Positions 55,680 to 64,000 of a stretch of 64,000 nucleotides of DNA are shown here, one piece after another. Source of the stretch: Stomoxys calcitrans (taxonomy: Eukaryota; Arthropoda; Insecta; Diptera; Muscidae); NCBI RefSeq assembly GCF_963082655.1, contig NC_081552.1, forward strand, positions 188,802,075-188,866,074. Direction: 5' to 3'. The position numbers and the translations under genes were made by a program. Within the stretch, counting starts at the first letter, position 1. Each line of letters begins with the position of its first letter. The notes below the pieces were generated by a model that saw only the letters and a list, made by a program, of their open reading frames with translations, was not told where the DNA came from and did no database searches.

Positions 55680-56757
55680 TTTTATACCCACAACCATAGG
55701 ATGGGGGTATACTAATCTAGTCATTCCGTTTGTAAAACCTCGAAATATTCGTCTAAGATCCCATAAAGTGTATATATTCTTGTCCATGCCATGTCCGTCC
55801 GTCCATCCGTCTATCGAAACCACAATAGCGGTCGAAAGCGAAAAGCCAGCATCTTAAAATTTTGCACAGATACTTAATATTGACGTAGGTAGTTGGGGAT
55901 TGCAAATTGGCCATATCGGTTGAGATTTAGATATAACTCCCATATAAACCGATCTTACAAATTGATGTTCCGTTGTGACTTCCAACAACTGTGCCAAGTA
56001 CGAGCCATATCGGTCTTTAACCTGATATAGCTCCCATATATACCGATTACCCGATTTGACTTCTTCAAGCCGCAATTTTTGTCCGATTTGGATGACATTG
56101 TTGAGTACGGTCCAAATCGATTTATAACCTGTTATGGGCCCCACATAAACCGATCTCCCGATTTGACTTTTTGAGCCCTTACAAGCCGCAATTTTTGTCC
56201 GATTTGGGTGAAATTTAGCATGAAGTGTTCTGTTATATCTTCCAATAACCGTGCCAAGTACGGTCCAAATCGGTCCATAACCCGATATAGCTCCCTATAA
56301 AATGGTCTCCCAATTTGACTTTTTGAGCCCCTGGTAGTCGCAATTTTTATCCGATTTGGCTGAAATTTAGCATGTAGTATTTTGTCACTACTTTCAACAA
56401 CTGTGCCAAGTATGGTCCAAATCGGTATAGCCCCCCATAAACCGATCTCCCGATTTGACTTCTTGAGCCCTTACAAGCCGCAATTTTTGTTTTTTTGTTT
56501 TTTTGTTTTGTTATGGCTTACAACAACTGTGTACGGTCCAAATCAGTCTTTTACCTGATATAGCTCCCATGTAGTCTCTCGATCATCCTTGTTCGGTTCC
56601 TAGAAGCTTTAATTTTTGCTGGTTTGACAGGAGTTTGGTATGTAGAATACAATTTCGACCTTCAACTAAATTTATTTTCTATACATTTTTAGCAGAATCC
56701 ATGGTGGTGGGTTTCCAAGATTCGGCCCAGTCGAACTAAGAACGCCTTTACTTGTTC
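55680..56757 (+). repeat. Family A mini-me-like element, complete, variant tail
   Basis: Head 'tatacccacaaccataggat', TA core, GTCY tract 'gtccgtccgtccatccgtct', six units, then the variant subterminal part ('gatcatccttgttcggttcc', 'tttagcagaatccatggtgg') seen inverted at 25138, and tail hairpin ttcggcccagtcgaac + gcctttacttgtt. Confidence 0.92.
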
Positions 56758-56824
56758 ATTAAAAAATTGGAAAAACCCTTGAGATCTCAAAACGCAAAGA
56801 CCAGATCCACCATTCGGAAAATGT

Positions 56825-57521
56825 ATTTATACCAACCATAGGATTTGGGGTATACTAATTTCGTCATTCCGTTTGTAACACATCGAGATATTGATCTGAG
56901 ACCCATATTCATGATCGTCTTGACATTCTAAGTCGATTTAGCTCTGTCCGTCCGTCTCTCGAAAGCACGCTAACTTCCGAAGGAGTAAGGATAGGCGCTT
57001 GAAATTTTGAACGAATACTTCTTATTAGTGTAGGTTGGTTGGGATTGTAAATGGACTATATCGGTTCATGTTTTGATATAGCTTTCATATAAACCGATCC
57101 TGTATCTTAAGTTCTTCAGCCGCTAGAGGTTGCAATTATTACCCGATTTGGCTGAAATTTAGCATGAGGTGGTATGTTTTAATTTCCAACAACTATGCTA
57201 AGTATGGCTCAAATCGGTTCATAACCTGATACACCTCCAATATAAACCGATCTACGGAATATACTTTTTTTGCCTTTGGAGGCCGCAATTCTTATCCGAT
57301 TTGGTTGAATTTTTGCATAATGTCTTTGGTCTCCAACAACCAAACCAACTATGGCCCCAATCGGTGCATAACTTGGTTTAGCTCCAATAGCATGGACATT
57401 CTTATCCATTATCCTTTGTTTGCCTATAAAGATATATCGGGCAATGAACTTGACAAATGCGATCCATGCTAGAAGGTAAATAAGATTCAGCCCGGCTGAA
57501 CTTAGCACGCTTTTAGTTGTC
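56825..57521 (+). repeat. Family A mini-me-like element, complete
   Basis: Head 'ttataccaaccataggattt', shortened TA core, tract 'gtccgtccgtctctcgaaag', three units, tail 'gatccatgctagaaggtaaa', hairpin ttcagcccggctgaac. Confidence 0.9.
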
Positions 57522-57595
57522 TCATTTTTCTAATCTCAATTTTCATTTGCAGAAAATTAAATATTTTTTCTACAATTTTTATCAGCTCTAACCAT

Positions 57596-57842
57596 TTCAA
57601 GTTTCCGTATCTGTGTACGGAGTTTGTATGTCCGCCTGGGTTCGAATACTGGCGAGACCATCAGAAAAAATTTTCAGAGGTGGTTTTCCCTGGCAACATT
57701 GAGATACTATGCCATGTAAAAACTTCTCTCCAATGAATTGTCGCGCTGCGGCCCACCGTTCTGACTCGGCTTTAGGCTCGGACTGCATTGAAATGTAAGA
57801 AGATTTTGTTGTTAATGGAATGTTCATGGGCAAATTTGCATA
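57596..57842 (+). repeat. tRNA-derived SINE, internally deleted
   Basis: 'atgtccgcctgggttcgaat' joins the anticodon-arm region to box B, so part of the tRNA head is deleted. The body is in order through 'ggaatgttcatgggcaaatt'. Confidence 0.85.
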
Positions 57843-57867
57843 TCTCTATCCGTTCTCAAATGGATTA

Positions 57868-58475
57868 ATATACCCTCCACCATAGGTAGGGGGTACACAA
57901 ATTTCGTCATTCCGTTTGTAACACTTCGAAATATTCGTCTAAAACCACTTAAAGTACATATATGGTCATCACGACAGTTTAAGTCGATCTAGCCATGCCC
58001 GTCCGTCCGTCCGTCTGTCGAAAGCACGCTAACTTCCGAAGGAGTAAAGCTAATCGCTTGAAATATTGCACAAATATTTTTTGTCAGTGTAAGTCGGTTG
58101 GGTTTGTAAATGGGCCATATCGGTCAGCTGTCATATAAATCGATCTTGGATCTTAACTTCTTGAGCCCCTAGAGGGCGCAATTCGCATCCGATTTGGTTG
58201 AAATTTGGCATAAGGAGTTTTTTCACGACTACCAACAACTGTTCTAAGTATGATTCAAATTGGTCCATAGCCTGATATAGCTGTCATATAAACCGATCTT
58301 GGATCCTGACTTCTTGAGCCACTAGAGGGCGCGATTGTTATCCGATTTGGACTGAAATATTACCCAATGACTTCTGCTATGGTCTTCAATATTCAATTCA
58401 TGCGACAAATGAGATCCATGATGGAGGGCATATAAAAATCGGCCCTGCCGAACTTTGCACACTCTAACTTGTTAA
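57868..58475 (+). repeat. Family A mini-me-like element, complete
   Basis: Head 'tataccctccaccataggta', 'aaagtacatatatggtcatc', tract 'cccgtccgtccgtccgtctg', two units, tail 'gatccatgatggagggcata', hairpin remnant and 'cacactctaacttgtt'. Confidence 0.9.
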
Positions 58476-58970
58476 TGTCTCTCGTACTGTAATTTTGAAA
58501 ATGTAATGTAATTTTGCACAAATACCCTTAACCACATTTTGGAATGAAATGCTTAAACTGCTTCTTTGCGAACAAACCATACGATAACGCAGTGTTTGTT
58601 TACATGTAGTCGATAATAGTGTTTTGAGTTGTTCTCTTTGCCATACACCTATTGTATATTGTGAATTGATGCTCAAGTGTTTAGCTCCAGGGTTGCAACT
58701 TATCATATGACAATCTTTTTCTGGATTCATAAACGCCCTTGTCAAATTTTGACACATTTTTATCATTTTTGTATTTCTAGAAATTATTTTGGCATTAAGT
58801 TATTTTAAAACAATTGGAAATTTAAATCAACAATTTTTTTTTTTTGAAACAGAGTTTTAAATGCAAAAGGAGAACCTACGGTACGACCAAGAATGGCGAA
58901 TTGTCGATATGAGTCTATACCGAAGAAAGAGAAATTAAAATACGTGAGTGCAAACGAATTGAGATGTGGG
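58476..58970. other. Apparently unique AT-rich stretch
   Basis: An open minus-strand frame (58766-58464) has no signal peptide, domain or splice context; T-run at 58834-58846. Nothing supported. Confidence 0.45.
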
Positions 58971-58972
58971 CA

Positions 58973-59236
58973 TTAAGTGTGGAAAATCTCCCAAATAATT
59001 AACGGTGAAACCGGTGGATTGCATAATCCGGCACATGCTCCCCCAGAGACAAAGTAGAGAATCAGGTAACAGATACAGATCATGGGTTTAGGATATGGAA
59101 GGGAATTTTTCCCAACTGCTGCACAGAATTGATATCCGATGATGGTAAAGAATGCAGAACATTTAATCGCAGTGAGGTCAAAGTAGCAAGAGCCAATGGG
59201 TTGCAGGCTGAAAGAAGACCAGACGGTATGTGCCAA
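58973..59236 (-). CDS. Unassigned 87-codon open frame, doubtful
   Basis: The minus-strand frame has two hydrophobic stretches (about residues 28-43 and 61-78) and six cysteines, ending at a stop at 58973. No promoter, splice site pairing or homology is recognised, and an overlapping frame is also open. It could be a decayed exon or chance. Confidence 0.15.
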   Translation of the reverse strand: MAHTVWSSFSLQPIGSCYFDLTAIKCSAFFTIIGYQFCAAVGKNSLPYPKPMICICYLILYFVSGGACAGLCNPPVSPLIIWEIFHT

Positions 59237-59339
59237 CTATAAAGAGAAATACGTCTCTTTCCGTCGGACACACAACCCTTTCAAGCGTACTGTGTGAGAG
59301 ATTTCAATCGAAAGTCAACGAAAAAATTGGGACTTATTG

Positions 59340-59676
59340 ATGCGGCTACGCAAATGCAAATTTGCCTTGGAACTTTCCATTAAGGAAACTGCTCACACAT
59401 CAATGAGTGCCGTCCGATTCAAGTCTGAGTTCAAATATAGGGGAACTTCTTTTAAAAGTCGAGTCCGAACGGTTAAAAAAAGGAGATGCGACATCTCCTT
59501 GGGGAGAAGCTTTTACATGGCTTCTATATATGGCATAGTACCCCACTAATGTCGGCAGCATTAGGAGGGGATAACCATTGCTGAAAAATTTTCTGATCTT
59601 ATCGCTAGGATTCGAACCTATGCGTTCAGCGTTACAGGTAGACATGCTAACCTCTGCGATACGGCGGCCTCCATCA
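59340..59676 (-). repeat. tRNA-derived SINE, inverted
   Basis: Minus strand begins 'ggaggccgccgtatcgcaga' (box A region), box B 'ggttcgaatcctagcg', body to 'ccattaaggaaact'-equivalent near 59380. An insertion-like A-run disrupts the 'ggcacgccgttcgg' segment. Confidence 0.9.
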
Positions 59677-59754
59677 ATGCGGCTATTGACCTGGTAAATC
59701 CATCCAACATCCGATATTCAAATGGCTAGTACTATGTTCACAGTTGAAAACCAT

Positions 59755-60345
59755 ATTTTTATACTCAGCACCATAGGATGTGGGTATAATCGTACTAGCC
59801 ATTCCGCTTGTAACACCTCGAAATATTCATCTAAGGCCCCCAAGTATTTATATTCTTCTGATCGACTCGTCGCTCTGAATCGATCTAGCCATGTCCGTCC
59901 GACCGTCTGTCGAAATCACAATAGAGGTCGAACACGTAAAGCTAGCTGCTTGAAATTTTGCACAGATACTTAAAATGTAGATTGATGGGAATTGCAAATG
60001 AACCATATCGCTTCAGATTTCGATATAGCTCCCATATAAACCGATCTTCAGATTTGACTTCTTGAGCACCTGATAGCCGCAATTTTTGCCCGATTTGGCT
60101 GAAATTTTGCACAGTTTATATGGAAACTAGAGATTTGGACCGTACATGCCACGGTAATTGGAAGTCGTAACAGAACACCATGCGCCAAATCCATCAGCCA
60201 AAACCGACAACAATTGCGGTTTCTAGGGGCTCATGATCTCAAATCGGTAGATCGTTTTATAAGGGAGCTTTGCGACCGTACATGACACGACTGTGCATAA
60301 TGTTTTAAAATCCGATTTCTCAATCAAAAGTTAAGAGGGTTAAAA
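59755..60345 (+). repeat. Family A element, tail lost
   Basis: Head 'tatactcagcaccataggat', core 'gtatttatattcttctgatc', tract 'gtccgtccgaccgtctgtcg', two units (the second inverted from about 60120), ending where the next element begins. Confidence 0.8.
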
Positions 60346-60351
60346 TTCAAG

Positions 60352-62247
60352 CAAGTAAAAGCGTACTAAGTTCGGCCGGACCGAATCTTATATACCCTCC
60401 ACCATGGATCGCATTTGTCGAATTCTTTTCCCGATATCTCTTTTTAGGCAAACAAAGCATAAAAGAAAAGGATTGCTGTGCTATTGGAGCTATATCAAGT
60501 TATAGTCCGATACAGACCATAATTGAATTGGACGTTGCAGACCATAGTAAAGGGTTATTCTAGATATTATCTTTTTGGCAACACTGGTTTAATCAGCTGA
60601 CGCACGTTTCATGTTTTGTTTCACTGTCAAACATCTTCAGTTTGGTCTATAATTTAACCATGAATCTTACAAACGAACAACGCAACGCAAATTATAAAAT
60701 TTTATTATCAAAATGCGTGCTCTGTTAAGAAAGCTTTTCGCGCACTTCATGGTGTTTAGCGAAAAAGCTCGTTTTTGGCTTAATGGGTACGTAAATAAGT
60801 AGAATTGTTGATTTTGAAGTGAAGATCCGCCAGAAGCATTGCAAGAGCTCCCAATGCATCCAGAAAAAGTCACAGTTTGGTGCGGTTTGTGGGTCGGTGG
60901 CATCATTGGACCGTACTTCTTCAAAGATGTTGCGAATCGTAACGTAACTTTGAATGGTGAGCACTACCGTGAGTTGGTATCCAACTTTTTTTTGCCAAAG
61001 ATACAAGAGCTTGAATTGCATGACATGTGGTTTCAATAAGACGGTGCCACATGCCACACATCACGCGTAACAATGAACTTATTAAGAGGCGAATAAGATC
61101 ATCGTTTTTTTTTCACGTTCGGGACCGGTCAATTGGCCGCCTAGTTCGTGCGATTTAACGCCTTTAGGCTATTTTTTGTCGGGTTATGCGCTGCAATTGA
61201 CGCATTGGAAAACAACATTGAAACATTTATTCGTGAGATACCGGTCGAAATGTTGGAAACAGTATGCCACAATGGTCCATCCGCTTAGAACCATTTGAGG
61301 CGCAGTCACGGTCAATATTTGCATGAAATAATCTTCAAACATTTAATTATATTCTATCGATTCAAATAAAGATTTCATGAATTTTTCTGAATTGGATGTG
61401 TTTTTTTTGAAGAACTTCCCTATAGCTCTTAAAAAATCACCCTTTATAAGTCATTGTGTAAAATTTCAGCCAATTCGAATAAGAATTGCGCACATTAGGG
61501 TTTCAAGAAGTAAGATAGGGAGATCGGTTTATATAGGAGCTGTATCAGGCTAAAGTCGGCTTCAGAACGTATGTTGAAGGTCATGGGAGAAGCCGTTGTA
61601 CAAAATTTCAGCCTAATCCAATAAGGATTGCGCCCTCTAAATGCTCAAGAAGTCAAGACCCCAGATCGGTTTATGTGGCAGCTTTTTCAGGTTATGGTCC
61701 GATTTGAACCATATTTAGCACAGTTGTTGAAAGTCCAACAAAACACGTCACGTAAAATTTCAGCCAAATCGAATAAGAATTGCGCCCTATAGTGGCTCAA
61801 GAAGTCAAGATTCAAAGTCGGTTTATATGACAGCTATAGCAGGTTATGGACCGATTTAAACCACATTTGGCACAGTTGTTGGAACTCATAATGAAACACC
61901 AAATCGGACAAGAATTGCGCCCTCTAGACGCCTAAGAAGTCAAGTTTCAGAACGGAACCGAGATGTCGCAGCTATATCAAAACATGGACTGATAAGGCCC
62001 ATTTACAATTCCAATCGACCTACATTAAGAAGAAGTATTTGTGCAAAATTTCAAAGGACTAACTCTACTGTTTCGAAAGTTTGCTTGTTTCGACAGACAG
62101 ACGGACGGACGAACATGGCTAGATCGATTTAAATGTCGTGACGATCACGAAAACATAATTTATGAGGTCTTAGACGAATATTTCGAGGAGTTACAAACAG
62201 AATGACGAAATTAGTATACCCCCATCCTATGGTGGAGGGTATAAAAA
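60352..62247 (-). repeat. Family A element interrupted by a DD41D transposon
   Basis: Inverted tail (hairpin ttcggccggaccgaa) and first unit at 60352-60552; the second part at 61438-62247 continues with 'agtcattgtgtaaaatttca', which in intact copies directly follows 'gaccatagtaga'. Ends with GTCY tract and head 'cccccatcctatggtggagg' + gtataaaaa. Confidence 0.92.
60553..61437 (+). mobile_element. DD41D (IS630-Tc1-mariner) transposon copy 3, defective
   Basis: Inserted at a TA in a family A repeat: right terminal repeat agctcttaaaaaatcaccct ends near 61434; the left end is mutated (aagggttattctagatatta). + strand transposase text: M-N-L-T-N-E-Q-R near 60660, S-E-K-A-R-F-W-L-N-G after the N-terminal deletion, then P-M-H-P-E-K-V-T-V-W-C-G-L. 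Frame 60839-61039 stays open through L-H-D-M-W-F-Q, then a stop falls just before D-G-A-T-C-H-T. Dead. Confidence 0.88.
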
Positions 62248-62555
62248 TGTAAAATTTAAGAGTTGTGCGTGTTGTGCGAGTTTGTTGTTGTGTTGTGTGT
62301 GTGTTGTCGAATGTACATTGAAGGCAAACACGTCAATGAAACTCAGCTTTCTACTCATATAGCAAAATCGCCATATCGATCGTGCGCCCAACTTTTTACC
62401 ACGCAGCTTGATTATCAACTAAATCGAATCAGGAAATGATTTGAATAGATCGGTGTACCCAACATTGAGGGTATCTATCACCTTTTTGAGTGCTACTCAA
62501 AAAAAAAAAAAAATCAATGCACATCTTTATAATTCCTCCATTATTATACTCTACA
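62248..62555. other. Apparently unique stretch
   Basis: GT-rich segment at 62268-62310 (gtgttgtgtgtgtgttgtcg) and an A-run at 62497-62512; no gene recognised. Confidence 0.5.
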
Positions 62556-63290
62556 CCACCACTGTGGTACAGGGTATTATAAGTTTGTGTGTTTGTTTGC
62601 AACGCTAAGAAAAGAAAAGCTAGACCCATTGATAAGTAAACCGATCGACTCAGAATCACTTTCTGATTCGATTTAGCCATGTCCGTCGGTGAATCCATGT
62701 ATTCTTGTTATCAAGGTACAAGCCTTAATTGTTGTGCAATCGTCACGAAATTTTGCACAGGAAAACACCATTTATTTCAATCGGTTCAGATTTAGACATA
62801 GCTCCCTATATATGTAACGCCCGATTTTCACTTATATGGCTATAATAACTACAATCTTCAACCGATCTCCACAAAATTTGGCACGGATTGTTTACTAATC
62901 TAAACATATCTGCAAGATTTAATCAAAATCGGTTCAGATTTAGATATAGCTCTCATATATAGTGGTCGCAGTAACTACAATTTTTAATTGATCTGCACAA
63001 AATTTGACACGGATTGTTTTGTTACTGGTCTTAACACATTTGCAAGATTTCATCATAATCGGTTCAGATTTAGATATAGCTCCCATATATATGTGTCGCC
63101 CGATTTGCACTTATATGGTCGTAGTAACTACAATTTTCTAACGATCTGTTCGAAACAAGTCGGTTTATGTTTAGATCTAGCTCTCATATACATGTATCTA
63201 TTATCATAATTTACAAAATTTATAATTGTAGGGTTGGTGTAGGGTATTATATAGTCGGCTCCGCCCGACTCTAGCCTTTCCTTACTGGTT
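62556..63290 (+). repeat. Family C mini-me-like element, complete
   Basis: Head 'gtggtacagggtattataag' (with an inverted partner near 63231-63250, gttggtgtagggtattata), 'gatttagccatgtccgtcgg', internal units of about 120-170 bp ('tcggttcagatttagatata', 'gctcccatatatatgtgtcg'), and a tail hairpin agtcggctccgcccgact followed by ctagcctttccttactggtt. Same layout as A and B with different sequence. Confidence 0.85.
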
Positions 63291-64000
63291 TTCATTCTCA
63301 ATTCATTTTCTTTATTGACTCTACAAATATGAATTTTGCCACGAAACTCAATTGAACTCCTATGACTTTGTGGAGCTGAAGTGTAAAACAGCTACCAAGC
63401 ATCCTGAAGCTATTTCCTCGGCTCCTGTTCTTTTTCTCAGCTAATAGAGTGTTAGCTTTTCCAGCATATTTAACTCAGCTGTTGGTAATGGTGTCGACTT
63501 TTTTTTCCTTTTTCAGTTTTGGTTGACTGCCATTGAAGTCGATTTGGTTGCCACAATTAATGGTGGTGGTGTTGGCATTTTTGCTGCGGGGGATGATTTC
63601 TTAGTTCATTCAGCTGCTGTTGGCTGCCTTGAGACAATTCAATATAAAAATGCCAATATTTGGGCGTCAGCTTGTTGGCCACTTAGATTATGTTAACGCA
63701 TTATAAATGCGTTGATAGAATAACTTATGAATTATTCGATATCTGGGAAGGGGGAATAAGGCCTGGCCATGAGGAACAATTATGGATGGTAAGATGATAA
63801 GGAAGGAAAAACAGTTTTGCCAAACACCCTACATTCAATAGATGGGTGAAATATTAAAATGAAAATACTAGCAGATTAAAAGAGGAGCTCTCAAAGACTG
63901 TCATATGCAATCCGATGACACATACTTGGAAAGGTAGCATCGGGAAATGGTTACATTTATATTACCAAATGATCCTTTGGTTATTAATGGAATGAAAAGG
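63291..64000. other. Apparently unique sequence at window end
   Basis: No repeat family, splice-supported exon or coding frame recognised in about 700 bp. Confidence 0.5.

Overview
The window looks like intergenic and intronic DNA of a calyptrate (muscid-type) fly, AT-rich and packed with decayed transposable elements. Evidence: a spliced host gene with fly-style introns and start context, tRNA-derived SINEs, mariner-type elements, I/R1-, Jockey- and RTE-type retroposon remnants, and dozens of copies of short elements that share the (TA)n core and (GTCY)n tract of the dipteran mini-me/DINE-1 group. Genus cannot be fixed from sequence alone; a Stomoxys/Haematobia/Musca-like fly is my best guess.

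Host genes. (1) A tetraspan LHFPL-family gene, best matched to the LHFPL3/4/5 class (fly Tmhs), lies on the + strand. It has five coding exons: 10998-11139, 19659-19792, 19894-20020, 29426-29668 and 29730-29914. They join in frame into 276 residues. Its two large introns (about 8.5 and 9.4 kb) are almost entirely transposon debris. (2) Three small, intact, spliced genes for putative secreted peptides lie at 37366-37574 (+), 43978-44198 (+) and 52326-52662 (-). Each has a 40-nt first coding exon, a phase-1 intron inside the signal-peptide region after codon 13, similar intron starts, and a TATAAAT box 57-67 bp upstream of the ATG. Two encode 49-residue peptides that share K-P-Q-G and end in glycine; the third encodes a divergent 95-residue protein. 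I do not recognise the family. It is the best candidate here for something undescribed.

Layout. 1-10 kb: mini-me-like families (called A and B here) and two inverted copies of an I/R1-like retroposon. 11-30 kb: the Tmhs-like gene with a mariner, Jockey, I/R1 and RTE remnants, SINEs and family A/B copies in its introns. 30-37 kb: a Jockey-like element split by nested insertions, then A/B repeats. 37-53 kb: the peptide-gene cluster among retroposon wrecks. 53-62 kb: family A copies, two DD41D-type transposon copies and SINEs. 62.5-63.3 kb: a third mini-me-like family (C). 63.3-64 kb: apparently unique DNA.

Convention for families A, B and C: '+' runs from the TATACCC/(TA)n/(GTCY)n head to the GC-rich hairpin tail that ends ...ACTTGTT. 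Almost every long open frame in these repeats is a by-product of the roughly 150-bp internal repeat and is not annotated as a gene.
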